In this document: one piece after another, positions 53,741 to 64,000 of the stretch
Layout: each line of letters opens with the position of its first letter
Position numbering within the stretch: the stretch's first letter is position 1
Assembly (NCBI GenBank): GCA_036172665.1
Contig: JAYKNF010000016.1
Location: forward strand, 248,001-312,000
Source: Prosopocoilus inquinatus
Taxonomy: Eukaryota > Arthropoda > Insecta > Coleoptera > Lucanidae
Length of the DNA stretch: 64,000 nt
Direction: 5' to 3'
Program-made: the position numbers and the translations under genes
Notes under the pieces: model-generated
Seen by the model: only the letters and a program-made list of their open reading frames with translations
Databases searched by the model: none
What the model was told of the DNA's origin: nothing

Positions 53741-53797
53741 CAGAGGCTGCTCTAGGTTTTCACTGCAATTAAAAACGATTTGCAACAAAATTTTATT
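53741..53797 (+). repeat. Retrozyme fragment starting at the ribozyme cleavage position
   Basis: It begins CAGAGGCTGCTCTAGG, whose first base is the first nucleotide after the predicted hammerhead cut, and runs to GCAACAAAATTTTA. A fragment beginning exactly there would fit insertion of a cleaved linear RNA; one example could be chance. Confidence 0.55.
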
Positions 53798-54269
53798 AGA
53801 TTTGTGTTAAGAACATACGAGTTCAATCGTTGCCGTTTATGGGATATATTACAGGTTTAAATATTTGCACACAGTAAAAGAACACCCTGTATAGGCAAAT
53901 ATAAACATTAAAAAACTTTACCATTTGAACAGTAACTACATGAAACGTTATTTATTACCAGGACCTATCAAAGTAGTGTTTAACAAATAGGAAACGCAAA
54001 TACCTAAACTTCCGCGGTCTGGTCATCACGCAGCACTAACTGTTAAAGCAGGAGTGTTGAAATATTAATTGCAGTGACCTTTGCAATAAATAAGTGAGCT
54101 GTAATATAAATAAATAAAAGTTGATATTAGAATCTTCCTTGAATCTTCTTCTCTGCATTTTTATATCTACTACCGCTGGACAGAAATATACAACGTTAAT
54201 AACTACACGTAAGTTCATCAGAGATATATGTACTGGTCATATCCTTTCCTCTATATTCCATCGTTCATT
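53798..54269. other. No recognisable gene
   Basis: It contains the element-end-like TTGCACACAGTAAAAGAACA and CCCTGTATAGGC near 53869-53900, also found inverted at 47.5 kb. Otherwise AT-rich. Confidence 0.4.
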
Positions 54270-54811
54270 AGATTATCTTTAAAAATGAATTCGTACGGAT
54301 TGCTTTACCAACAGAGGGAACAAATATCTTCAAATTTATCGAAATTCATGTTAATGGCCACGTGATCGTTGTAAACGTGTTTCAAATTTAATTCATCTTA
54401 CTTAAAAAGTACGAGAGTATTTGCGTTGGTACTTTAGCATATGTTTGAAAAAGATAGAACAAATCGATGTAATTATGTCTATCCATACTAAATAATATAT
54501 TGATTGTTGCACGCAACATTGTCGAAAATAAATATAGAATTAGATTTTGCTTCTGAAAGTGGAAGTATATTTTCACCTGCTTTGTACGCAAAATAACCTA
54601 TACCCTTGTTTGGTTTCAGTAGCCCTTCTAAATAAACATACTTCGGTTGATTTAAAGATTTCGAGCAGACGTATATATTCTCAAATGCTAAACCATTTTG
54701 ATATTCGATCAAGTTAATTATAAGGTTTGTTTTTACACACTTCAATGGACATACGATGATACATCTCAAAGTTGATGGAAATAAGACACCTTGTCTTTTA
54801 AAACGTTCCAC
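54270..54811 (-). pseudogene. Virus-like packaging ATPase remnant (polinton/adintovirus-type)
   Basis: Minus strand. The Walker A region is degraded (CPLKCVKTN where a GxxxxGKT motif is expected), followed by YVCSKSLNQPKYVYLE, then SIFIFDNVACN, a Walker B-like strand with one Asp. Past a shift, FYLFQTYAKVP and a KHVYNDHV segment to a CSLCW end. This is the order of the A32/FtsK-HerA packaging ATPase in this virus group. Several breaks. It faces away from the PLA2 frame. Confidence 0.55.
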
Positions 54812-54906
54812 TTCAAAACTATCATTATTGTCAATGTTTAAAGTTGTTTATCGTTTAACTAATTTCATATTGCTAGATACGTAAGAAATGTTATTAAATA
54901 TTTGAT

Positions 54907-55205
54907 TGCAGTGAAAACCTCGAGCAGCCTCTGTACTGGTTTTTCAGCCCTATTTAGAGTTACTTCACCAGAAACGTAGCTCCGAAAACGATTTGATCAA
55001 CTTATTTCGAGCTACGTTTCTGCTGAAGTCACTGCAGTCAAAAACGATTTGCAATAATTTTTTTTAAACTTTCATTATGCTTTGACAGTAAGCATGGTCG
55101 TCTTGCATGGGGAACTTATTATTTAGCAAACCCGCTTCAATTTGTCTATCTTACTGCAATGTCAGGTCAAAAAATGATCGTAGGATGTCGCTGTTTTATC
55201 TATTC
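54907..55205 (+). mobile_element. Retrozyme fragment, rearranged
   Basis: It begins TTGATTGCAGTGAAAACC, passes a damaged hammerhead region (ACTTCACCAGAAACG, no CTGATGA), flips near 55000 and ends ATGTCGCTGTTTTATCTATTC. No clean TSD. It lies between the virus-like ATPase and PLA2 frames. Confidence 0.7.
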
Positions 55206-55266
55206 AATAAATTTATATTCAGATAGAGAATTGTCGCTTAAAAAATCACGTGGTATTTTTATTAGA

Positions 55267-55648
55267 ATGAAGTGCTATTTAGGAGACAGATTATTAAATA
55301 CGGCTATCAATAATTTATCATTCGAACTACACATGCCTAGCTACAGATTTTGTGGACCCGATACTAAACTTCAGAAATGTCTGGCACACGGTGACAGCGG
55401 TATAAACGGTTTGAATGACGCCTGCAAGGAACACAACGTAGCATATTCTCAAGAAAAAGACATAAAACGTAGACACGTGGCAGATAATATGTTATATAAT
55501 AGTGCAACGGAACGATTTCGATCTGAAAGACTCTTCTTGGGGGTGAAAAAGCGACAGCATTAGGAGTAGCAGGAGCCATGAAAGTAAAATTAGGATTGGG
55601 ATTAACGAAGAAAACAAATCATGAAAAAAATATTAACGAATTAAATTA
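55267..55648 (+). pseudogene. Virus-like phospholipase A2 domain remnant
   Basis: The frame has a calcium-loop-like YRFCGPDTK and the catalytic helix segment LNDACKEHNVAYSQ, where the His-Asp pair of the family reads His-Asn. The layout is that of the parvovirus VP1/adintovirus PLA2, which lets capsids leave endosomes. A frameshift near 55545 moves the Gly-rich tail to another frame, ending near 55648. The changed catalytic Asp and the shift make it inactive. Confidence 0.65.
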
Positions 55649-56389
55649 ATTATTATAAATGATAAAATGGATGTAGAAATTGTTGATGTAAAATTGTTAA
55701 GCTGTTTTTACATAGAAGTCTATGTAGGCTTGTAACTATGTATGAATGTTGACATATATATGTCAATTCTATTGTTTTTTGCCCTAATAAAAGCATATGT
55801 GAAGTTGTGCTTTTATTAAGTATACCAAGAATCCTCCAGATCCACAATAGTAATTACCGATAATTACCCAACGAAATCTTAGAAAGTTGAAAAGAGAATA
55901 ACTTTGAACGTAAACAAATCAAAATAAATTCAAGAAATCAAAACAAATCAGTACAGAAGAATGTGAATAAAGTAAGAGAAAAAATGAAAAACTAAAAATT
56001 GACGTAGATATTGCTGACGACTTTCCGATGAAACCATACGCATCTGAGAAGAGAAAATTATATGTGCAATTATATCGACAACAGCGACGGCTCGTGCATA
56101 ACATATTTGGGTATTATATGCAGACAACAACGATGATTTCGAATTAAAAAAAATAAAAATTAAGCCAAGTCATCCTGTTGCACTGAAAAGTTGATGACAA
56201 CCAAGAAAATTGTGCTAAAAGAAAACGTGAATCTCATGAAGATATAAATTTATTTGAATAAATTAGGAGAGTTTAAAAATATTACTTCAGTATGTAACTA
56301 AAATTCAGAGACTAAAGATGATAAAATTAAAAGAGAAAACTAAAACAAAGAATAAGAAAGTGCTTCTTTCGAAAGTAATTTAGCAAATA
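55649..56389. other. Degraded sequence between virus-like frames
   Basis: A short minus-strand piece at about 55655-55705 matches the non-LTR tail at 58805-58850. 56000-56110 has a coding-like plus frame (SEKRKLYVQLYRQQRRLVHN) I do not recognise. No intact gene. Confidence 0.35.
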
Positions 56390-56697
56390 AAGAAACGAGT
56401 GCTTATAAAAAAAAACAAACACTCTAAACAATGCAGTTAAAAGAGCTTTAAATTTATCTAAGAAATTCAACAATAAAATAAAACCATTCAAGCGCATAGT
56501 TAAAATTCCCAAAAAAAGGAGGAGTGTTACTTTTGACACCAATTTTTGCTGGCTTAAGTGCTCGGGGGGCTCTCGTCAGAGGAGCCAGCGGAATCATCAA
56601 AATGGTAAACGAAGCGAGAGACGCGAAAGAACAAATGAAGGAATCACTGCATCGTAATGTATCGATGGAAGCGATAGCAATGGGTAAAGCATTGATG
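56390..56697 (+). pseudogene. Virus-like small virion protein remnant (adenovirus pX-like)
   Basis: A Lys-rich segment ends in KIPKKGG, followed by a Gly/Ala-rich amphipathic stretch (PIFAGLSARGALVRGASGII) and a charged helix. A basic part, a GG site and a hydrophobic Gly/Ala helix are the layout of small membrane-active virion proteins in the adenovirus/adintovirus group. It ends at an (ATA)n microsatellite (56697-56722). Confidence 0.45.
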
Positions 56698-56845
56698 ATA
56701 ATAATAATAATAATAATAATTTATTCGTCTTCACAGTTATACAAATAACATAAGACAGGTCAAATAAAATAGCATGGCAATAATTGACATGGTCGGATAA
56801 AGACAAGATAAAAATAAGAACATGTAGATTCATGGACAATACATT

Positions 56846-58672
56846 CAGGGTTGGGATAAAGTATGGATCCATCGAAATATCTCGGAAGTGGAATTGACGA
56901 TTTTAATAAAATTTTGTACATGCAGATAGAAACAAATGGCGCATGCGAGGGGCTGATTTTTGTTTCCATTAAGCTTCCGGTTTAGCCGGAAACGGCAACA
57001 ACTTTTTTATTTTAAATAGAACACTCTGTATAATTTTACGTATTTTGATACTCCTCTGCCTTCTGCATCCTTTCATTAATATCAGGTTTCTTACCTTTAT
57101 CTCTAGTCTTTAGCCAAAAAGAAAACCTTTTATTTTTCTCAAAAAATACCTCTTTGTCTAGTAGCCGGTGGAATTGACAGTTATTTTATTGTCAGCAACA
57201 TCTGTCAGTATCAATTCCTACATCGGAAATGTTTCATTTAAGTGAAAAAGAACGGATTGAAATCTTAATGATAATCGGTTTTGGTAATCGTGTTAGAACT
57301 CATCAAGAAGTTTGCGACTTATTTAACGGTTTACACGCAGAACGAAATCCTATAACGCGCTCGGTTGTTGGTAAAACACTTAGACGCTACAATTTGAATG
57401 GGACAGTGAAAAATTTGCCAAAGAGTGGAAGACCAAAGACCGCAACTAAAGCAATTGTTAGTGAAAATATTGCTACAGAACTGGAAGAGTCACCTCAAAC
57501 TTCTACCACATTTCTTGCATTACACCATGGGATAAGTCGTCGTTCTGTAGCCAAAGTATTGAAACGCGAAAAATACCACCCTTATAAAGTCCACCTGATC
57601 CAAGAACTGTCAGAAGATGATTACGATCGTCGAGTAGAATTTTGAGAAAGAATGATGGAAATTTGTAATAGCGACGAGCATTTTGCAACTAATTTGGTAT
57701 TTTCTTTTTGTTTAAATGGTTCTGTAAATCGCCATAATTTACGATATTGGTCTGTTGACAATCCTAACTTATTGCATGAAGCACATACTCAATACCCAGA
57801 AAAGTTGAATGTGTGGGCTGGAATTGTAAGGAATAGGCTTATTGGTCCATTTTTTTATTAATGGTACACTGACCGGGGCGAAATATTTGGAACTTTTAAA
57901 CAATGAAATTATTCCTCTCTTCAAGAAAATGGACTACTTCCTCAAAATCTTTGGTTTCAGCAAGATGGAGCGCCTCCGCACTATGATAGACGAGTTATGG
58001 ATTTTTTGAATGTAACATTTCCCAATCGATGGATTGGTCGTAGAGGGTTTATTGAATGGCCCGCTCGCTCCCCAGATCTTAATCCTATGGATTTTTTGCT
58101 ATAGGGATATTTAAAATCAGCTGTTTACGTGAGACGTCCAAATAATTTGCAAGAATTGAGGCAAAGGATATTGGATGAATGTAATTTAATTCGTAGGGAA
58201 GTTTTCGCAAATGTGTCTCAGGGATTTGTTCATATACTTGCTTATTGCCAAGAAGTAAATGGCAAACATTTTGAACACTTAAAATAACTAAATGTAGTTC
58301 TTTTGCTCTTTAATAATACATAAAAACCATTGCAAATACAAAAAAATAAACAAAAAAGAAATAAATTAATATAGTTTAGAGCCAATAATTAAAAAGCTAT
58401 CTTTTCGGCTAGAGACTAGAGATAAAGGTAAGAAACCTGATATTAATGGAAGCAGAAGGCAGAGGAGTATCAAAATACGTAAAATTATATAGAGTGTTCT
58501 ATTTAAAATGAAAAAGTTGATACCGTTTCCGGCTAAACCGGAAGCTTAATGGAAACAAAAATCAGACCCTCGCATACGCCATTTGTTTCTATCTGCATGT
58601 ACAAAATTTCATTAAGATCGTCAATTCCACTTCCGAGATATTTCGATGGATCCATACTTTATCCCAACCCTG
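56846..58672 (+). mobile_element. DD41D Tc1/mariner-type element with about 280-bp inverted repeats
   Basis: Ends CAGGGTTGGGATAAAGTATGG and, inverted, CCATACTTTATCCCAACCCTG. Inverted similarity continues inward past CGGTTTAGCCGGAAACGG to CTAGAGACTAGAGATAAAGG-type motifs (about 57125 and 58425). One transposase lies between the arms. The 2-bp duplication is not clear: flanks read ATT/TGC. It is inserted just downstream of the virus-like remnant. Confidence 0.85.
57229..58287 (+). pseudogene. DD41D transposase, broken, first catalytic Asp deleted
   Basis: Start MFHLSEKERIEILMIIGFG, paired helix-turn-helix domains with GSVKxLPKSGRPK-type linker (NGTVKNLPKSGRPKTA), then the core. NLVFS joins FCLNGSVNRH, so the usual D-E-A-T with the first Asp is missing. 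WFQQDGAPPHY has the second Asp; 41 residues later SPDLNPMDF has the third. Breaks: TGA at 57643-57645, a shift near 57860, and TAG at 58102 or so in place of Trp before GYLKS. Full length otherwise. Confidence 0.85.
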
Positions 58673-58734
58673 TGCTATACATTTATGACAGAAACTCCTG
58701 TTAAAAATATCAAATATTCAAAACAAAATCAAAA

Positions 58735-59145
58735 CTAATCAGTATAGAAGAAGAAGAAGGAGGTCGTGAAACAAAAACTTCTGAATGCACGCAATAAAAA
58801 TAAAATTATTATAAATGGTAAAATGGATGTAGAAATTGTTGATGTAAAATTATCTATGAGAAAACGTTTGAGGCGGTTCTTAAAACAGAAAAGCGATGTG
58901 GCATCCTTAATACCACGCGGTAAACGATCATAAATACAAATACATGCGTATGATAGTGATTTTTCATTACATTTTTCATAATTATGGAAGACGCCATTTT
59001 TAGTAAATAATATTTCATTTTTTCGAGCAAACATGGCACAACTATATACATGGCATGTAAACAAGGAAAAGGCAGAATGCTCATTTCTTTAAAAATTGGT
59101 TTACATGAGTAACGGTTTTTCAAATTATATTTGAAATCGTACAAA
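58735..59145 (-). pseudogene. Non-LTR retrotransposon RT, C-terminal tail
   Basis: Minus strand: FKEMSILPFPCLHAMYIV, then after a shift YDRLPRGIKDATSLFCFKNR and LKRFLIDN, the typical end of Jockey/CR1-type RT (YNxLPxxIK...FKxxLKxxL). A shorter copy of the last 50 bp is at 55655-55705. The catalytic region is absent. 59150-59460 has no gene. Confidence 0.65.
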
Positions 59146-59461
59146 TCTGGGCTTGGACATTTTTTACGGCCAGCATCATTAAAAAAAATTAAAAAATCCT
59201 TAAAAGCGACAGATAACTGACATTGATTTAGAAAAATATGTACAGATTACGAAAATTCTACATTTCAGAGGTGTTTTTATGAGGGATGCATTACCTAAAA
59301 AAAAAATGGAAAAATGAAAGAGGAATAATTTATTTGGACAGTGCAAGTGGTCCCGGTACTCATTAATTATGTCTTCAAAATATCAACTCCCAAAGCCTAC
59401 TATTTTATAAACAATTTAGTAACTAAAAGGAAAAATGGCTGGAATAGCTAACTTTTTTATT

Positions 59462-60002
59462 TAAAATTTCACGAAGTAGCTTAAATTAGAAAAGTTTCAG
59501 GACCTTCCCTGCTCCATTTTATGTAAGGAGATTAAACGGGTGATCAAATTAAAGCTTTTTTCTTAAAGAATTTTTGGTAGAAAATCAATACCTAAAAAGT
59601 TACAGGAGTTTAAAGTGAAATTAATAAATAAGCAAAAGTTACTCCATGTAGTAATATTTTACGTTTTAAATTCAAATTTGAGGTATTTATGAGGTCGTTG
59701 AACACTGCTTTTAAAAATTGTACTCACGTTAAAGTTACGACTATTTCATTTTTTTCTTTTAGTGCCCAAAAACGAGTTTTAATGTCGTTGTGCATCGCCT
59801 ACTAATTAAAAACAAAACTAGGAAACAGATTAACATAGACATTTTGTGAATGACGGTTTTGATAAATTTAGAGCTTATTCAACAATAAAATTGCATTTTG
59901 TGAAATAACTTTTATTAATTAAGAAGCTGTAAATGTAAATTAAAGCGAATTAAGAGGAAAGGTATATTTTGATGTCATACAGCTGCCCTTTCAATCTCCT
60001 CC
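59462..60002. mobile_element. MITE copy 2 (59525-60002) preceded by a palindromic-MITE arm
   Basis: 59525-60002 matches 39950-40480 in inverse orientation, with ends GGAGATTAAACGGG and, inverted, GCTGCCCTTTCAATCTCC. 59462-59524 (ACGAAGTAGCTTAAATTAG...TTCAGGAC) is one arm of the MITE at 44510-44731. Confidence 0.75.
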
Positions 60003-61690
60003 AATATAATACAAACTTTCTCATTTTAAATGGAATACCCCATTTTTAATGCATTTTGGAAATCTTGAAATTCTAAAAATATTTTAAAATAAACCGTTTC
60101 CGAGGTATTTCAATTTTTTAAAAAAAGTTCGGACTTGCAGAACCTTGTTTATGATACTGCCATCTTTGTGCAACAAAAACCACGATGACAATTTTTGGCC
60201 TGCAGTAGGATACAGTAACATTCTTTCAGATCATGTGAAGTTTGGCACTTGATTGTTTACAGGCCGGTTGAAAAGTAACTTCTATTCGAACTAATTTCAA
60301 CTGTCGAAAAGTCATGTTTTTTAAATGGAGCGCTTAGTATATTTTTATACCATGTGACTCAGGATTAAATGTTCTTTCGTTCTGTATTAGCAATCCCTAT
60401 ACCTGTCTCTTATAGTTCACTCGTTATCGATGATTTCTTTTTAACACCTAATTTCTTTCTATTTAAAAAAAAAATAATTTAATCGCTACGAAGAGCCAAA
60501 AAATAAATATTGTGGCGCGCCACTCAGCACTACGTTACACTGAAGGCGTCAAGAAGTCGGTTCGTTATTGTGCGTCATCAGCCGCCGCGTTGTCTATACC
60601 GAACAAACTCGACTTTTCCAGCATGGAACAAACGAGAAGGCAGCGTAGAATATAAAATCGGCCGGGGTGGACTCAGGAGTCGGTCGAGTTTGGATTTAGT
60701 GTAAATAAATTGTTACAAATAAATTAGATTGTAAGCATTATTAAATTATGGTTAAGTTTTTACCGAGTGTTTCATTCGATTAAATAAATTAATTTAAACC
60801 CTAGAAACGTAACAATATTCAAACACAGACGTATTAAATGTACTTGATGTTAGAAAAGTCGACAATTCAAGAAGTTAATAAAAAAATTGTTATACCGATG
60901 AAAATTCGTTATTACTTAGATACAATAGAAAGGTATTATTAATAAATAATAGCTGAGGACAACTTAGAGCCAATATTATGACCAACAATTTGTGTATTAT
61001 TTTTGGTTTATTTATTAGTTTTCATAAAATTTTGTATTGTAAGTGTAAATTTCTCTTTGTAAATGTGTAAAAGTCACACCAAGAATTCTAATACATGCGG
61101 TATATGTAAATATAAGATACAGATAAAATATGTGTATTTAAATATTATTTTTCGGTTTTTAAAATGAAATTGATTTTACATTCTGAAATTAATTAAGAAA
61201 ACTTCAGTTTGTTAAATTTCATAGCGCGCTATTCAGAAATAATACTGAAAAGTGAAAAAATTTAGGTATCAAAGAGAAAATCATTAATAGAAAGAGAAAG
61301 GTAAGAGATGGGTATAGGGAATGCTAATACAGTTCGGAAGAACATTTAATTCTGATTCTTATGGTATAAAAATATACTAGGTATTCCATTTAAAAAACAT
61401 GACATTTTCAACCATCCCGTAAACAATTTTGTGTAAAATTAGGTATGACCTGAAAGCTTATAAGAATAAACTACTACAGGTCAAAAATTAAGATTATTAA
61501 GATTCTGTTACACATAGATGTCGGCATCATAAACAAGGTACTGCAACTTTGAACTTTCTTTAATAAATGGAAATACCTCTTAAACGACTAATTTTCCTTG
61601 TATCGCATGTTACAAAAAACATTAGAATTTCATGAAGATTTCAAAAATGCAATTAAAAATGGGGTATTCCATTGATAAAATTACAACTTT
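60003..61690. mobile_element. Large inverted-repeat (foldback) element holding a solo LTR
   Basis: Left arm about 60010-60500, right arm about 61240-61690 inverted; both share GGAATACCCCATTTTTAATG, CTTGTTTATGAT, CTAGTATATTTTTATACCAT-type motifs and TTAAATGTTCTT. One arm equals the interior of the insertion at 38316-39277. The centre holds the gypsy C solo LTR and AT-rich sequence. No coding frame. Confidence 0.65.
60511..60814 (+). repeat. Solo LTR of gypsy C, 304 bp, TSD ATAT
   Basis: TGTGGCGCGCCACTC to CTAGAAACGTAACA, flanked by ATAT at 60507-60510 and 60815-60818. It matches 48033-48357 with scattered differences. No internal sequence is attached, so LTR-LTR recombination removed it. Confidence 0.9.
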
Positions 61691-61807
61691 CTTCAGTCAT
61701 TGCTCGAAGAAGAATTTTGCTGACATTGCTTCTGAAATACCACACCTACTAATCTTAATTACAAGCAATATTTCTTATACAAAAAAGTACAAAACGAATC
61801 TATTATT

Positions 61808-62551
61808 AAAAAATTTTGTTGCAAATCGTTTTTAATTGCACTGAAAACCTCGAGCAGCCTCTGTACAGCTGTTTCAGCTCTGTTTGGGGCATCATCAGCA
61901 GAGACGTAGCTCGACATTCCCACTGCAGACCAAAAACGACTTATCCAATTTATTCGCAATTGCGAAGTAATAGTGATGAACAGATAAAACAGCGACATCC
62001 CACGATCGCTTAAACAGCTGTACACAGGCCGCTCGAGGTTTTCACTGCAATTTGCAACAAAATTTCTTAAAACTTTCATTATGCTTTGACAGCAAGCATG
62101 ATCGCCTTCATGGGGGACTGATTAAGAGCAAATCCGCTTCAATTTTTCTCTCACAATTACATTGCAATTATCCGCTTCAATTTTTCTATCACTATTACAT
62201 TGCAATTGCGAGACTGTTCGAGATTTTCACTGCAGTCAAAAACGATTTGCAACAAAATTTCTTAAAACTTTCATTATGCTTTGACAGCAAGCAAATCCGT
62301 TTCAATTTGTCTATCCTACTGCAATGTCAAGTCAAAAAGCGATGGTATGATGTCGCTGTTTTGTCTGTTCATCACTATTACATCACACTTGCCAATAAAT
62401 TGGATAAGTCGTTTTTGGTCTGCAGTGGGAATGTCGAGCTACGTCTCTGCTGATGAAGCCCCAAACAGGACTGAATCAGCTGTACAGGGGCTGTTCGAGG
62501 TTTTCACTGCAGTCAAAAACGATTTGCAACAAAATTTTTTAAAACTTAAGT
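61808..62551. mobile_element. Retrozyme cluster, several partial units, inverted ends
   Basis: It begins AAAAAATTTTGTTGCAAATCG and ends with the complement (CAACAAAATTTTTT), so both ends are of the same type; no TSD is found. A minus unit (61808-62010) is joined to three shortened plus units. One hammerhead on the minus strand keeps its core; the plus one at 62443-62491 has GAAT for GAAA. Confidence 0.75.
61857..61905 (-). ncRNA. Retrozyme hammerhead, stem II weakened
   Basis: Minus strand: GTCTCTG, CTGATGA, TGCCC CAAACA GAGCT, GAAA, CAGCTGTA, CAGAGGC. Core and stem I are intact, stem II has two mismatches, and the cleavage triplet is GTA. Confidence 0.65.
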
Positions 62552-63394
62552 GGCAATTACAATGAGTAGATATAAGTAATTTATTTTCATAAGATTTTTG
62601 ATGGGAAAGAAACATCCTTAAAAATATTTTATTGTAATATTTATAGAAATGAGTAAGAAAAAGAAATAAAAAAATTAAGCAAGTAAAAAATTTAAGCAAG
62701 CTTCCACTTTGACACACACACACATACATTGCACGTTACAAGTGCGTTCGATAAAAAAGATTGGGACTTGCTGAATCTGCATATTTTTCAAAGTTCATTA
62801 ACTCATTATACTGAACAAACACGTCTGGTAAAATTACAACCCTTTTCTAAGAACTAAACCGATTCTTTATTTTATTTTTTTTTCAACAACCTCTTTTGGT
62901 ATTATGGTGTTATTGCCAACATTCTTCAGTGCTGCAAGAATTAAAATTTTTTTCTACCAACAACTGCTCAAGAATTAATTCGGAGATTTTTTCAAGGTCA
63001 AAGTAGTCTAGGATCCCGGTAGCTATACTATTTAAGTAATGCCTAGGGACCTTTATTCTCGCCGTAAGAAAAAAAACGTCAACGTCTAAAAAAGTGTCCA
63101 CCTTTTTTTAACCAGATTTTATTTGAAAAATATTGGCTCTAAAAATGGGGTTTATTCTTTAACTTGTCACTACTGTAATGCAAAATACAGGCTGTCCGTT
63201 TTTCGAGTGCCACTATGGGAATCTCGCTTATCTTAAGAAATACGAAGTTCGTTAAATTAGGACAAAGTTGAGCATTTTCGTGCTGAATAATAATCGGAGA
63301 AGAAACTTGAAATATTTTCAATAGTTTTTAAAATATCGCAAAGAAAACAAAATTTCTGACGTTTGTTTTTAATTTTTTCACGATAAACTAATTG
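62552..63394. other. No recognisable gene
   Basis: AT-rich with a short CA microsatellite (about 62713-62727). Frames at 62910-63101 and 63139-63321 (minus) are short and match nothing I know. Confidence 0.4.
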
Positions 63395-63826
63395 AACTAG
63401 ACGTTTCTAACCAAGACATTATTCAGACACTTTTTTTTATGAGGAATTCGAATATGGCATCCCCTTTTCATAAATTTTCAAAATAGCGGAGAAATACCTG
63501 GTAACTTCATTTTTTCTTATGGACGCAATTTTGGATTTTAACATTTTGAGATTACGTTTTTTTTTCCTCTTTACAACGGTGTATAACACATGGTGGTCAA
63601 ATGTCGCATTTTTGCCAGTAGTCTAATTTTTCATTTTTTGCGAAGAAAGCTTTGGAAAAACAAAATGTTCTCTTACTATGAACAAAAGTTTGACAGCTTG
63701 ATCCTATGTTATGTCCTGACATTTACCTTTGTGCTACACTAATCGTACTAGAGATTTCTAACCAAGAGATATTATACGGACACTTTTCGTTTATTGAGAA
63801 TTCGATAATGGCATCCCCGGTACATA
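63395..63826. repeat. Direct repeat pair of about 80 bp, 350 bp apart
   Basis: GACGTTTCTAACCAAGACATTATTCAGACACTTTT...GAATTCGAATATGGCATCCCC at about 63400-63470 recurs as GAGATTTCTAACCAAGAGATATTATACGGACACTTTT...GAATTCGATAATGGCATCCCC at 63750-63815. It may be a tandem repeat with a unit near 350 bp that the window shows twice. Confidence 0.7.
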
Positions 63827-63827
63827 A

Positions 63828-64000
63828 TAAGAACAGATAAAACGGCAAATTCAGCTGGGCTGCAATTTCTCTTGACGAGACAGACGAATTTTAGTATTTG
63901 TAATCATGTAAAATTTTTACAAAATTTTGTTGCAAATCGTTTTTGATTGCAGTGAAAACCACGAACAGCTGATTCAGCCCTGTTTGGGACTTCTGTACAG
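63828..64000. mobile_element. Retrozyme fragments at the window end
   Basis: GAACAGATAAAACGGCAAATTC at 63832 is the ACAGATAAAA end. After unrelated sequence, AAAATTTTGTTGCAAATCG at 63921 starts a minus unit whose hammerhead region (ATTCAGCCCTGTTTGGGACTTC) has lost CTGATGA. The unit is cut by the window edge. Confidence 0.65.

Noticed and set aside
56690..56725. (ATA)n run as a functional signal
   Set aside because: A simple microsatellite of about ten units; nothing suggests a role.

Overview
The window looks like insect nuclear DNA: AT-rich and intron-scale, with no bacterial gene organisation, and filled almost entirely by transposable elements of insect type (piggyBac, mariner, DD41D Tc1/mariner, hAT, Ty3/gypsy, Ty1/copia, Penelope-like and non-LTR elements) plus decayed fragments of a polinton/adintovirus-like DNA virus. 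I found no intact host protein-coding gene, tRNA or rRNA. The sequence does not show the insect order; a beetle is only a guess.

The most interesting content is a repeat with a monomer of about 312 bp, present at 0.1 to 1.2 kb in at least ten places (13.4, 14.1, 19.6, 28.6, 42.9, 45.1, 53.4, 54.9, 61.8 and 63.8 kb). Most copies that keep the relevant segment contain a hammerhead ribozyme core (CTGANGA, a GC-rich stem II, GAAA, then CAGCTGTC) with a compensated stem I. Five insertions are bounded by 11-13 bp target-site duplications and share the same two ends. This is the architecture of a retrozyme, a non-autonomous retroelement that spreads through self-cleaved circular RNA. The window also holds two Penelope-like families, the proposed helpers of animal retrozymes. 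Both carry their own minimal hammerheads, and both are arranged head-to-head like the retrozyme copies.

Layout. 0-5.7 kb: a tandem repeat, then an LTR element flanked by ATAT with no recognisable pol. 5.9-8.2 kb: a possible second LTR element. 8.5-10.2 kb: Penelope family A between 400-bp inverted arms. 12.5-13.5 kb: a TA-flanked DNA element holding a retrozyme. 14.1-20.1 kb: retrozymes, a non-LTR remnant split by a MITE, a Penelope palindrome and a copia remnant. 20.9-25.0 kb: Penelope family B with a piggyBac inserted at TTAA. 25.4-41.1 kb: virus-like gene remnants on the minus strand, interrupted by a 9.3-kb nested gypsy (TSD CACAT) that itself holds a mariner, a hAT piece, a second gypsy and a foldback element. 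42.1-45.8 kb: two DNA-element shells, each holding a retrozyme. 46.1-53.2 kb: a copia remnant and a long gypsy with a SAP domain and an 11-residue repeat in Gag. 53.4-64 kb: retrozymes, virus-like ATPase, PLA2 and small virion-protein remnants, a DD41D element, MITEs, a foldback element holding a solo LTR, and more retrozyme sequence.

Almost every coding region carries stops or frameshifts, so most elements are dead. The structural RNA signals and the target duplications are better preserved than the reading frames.
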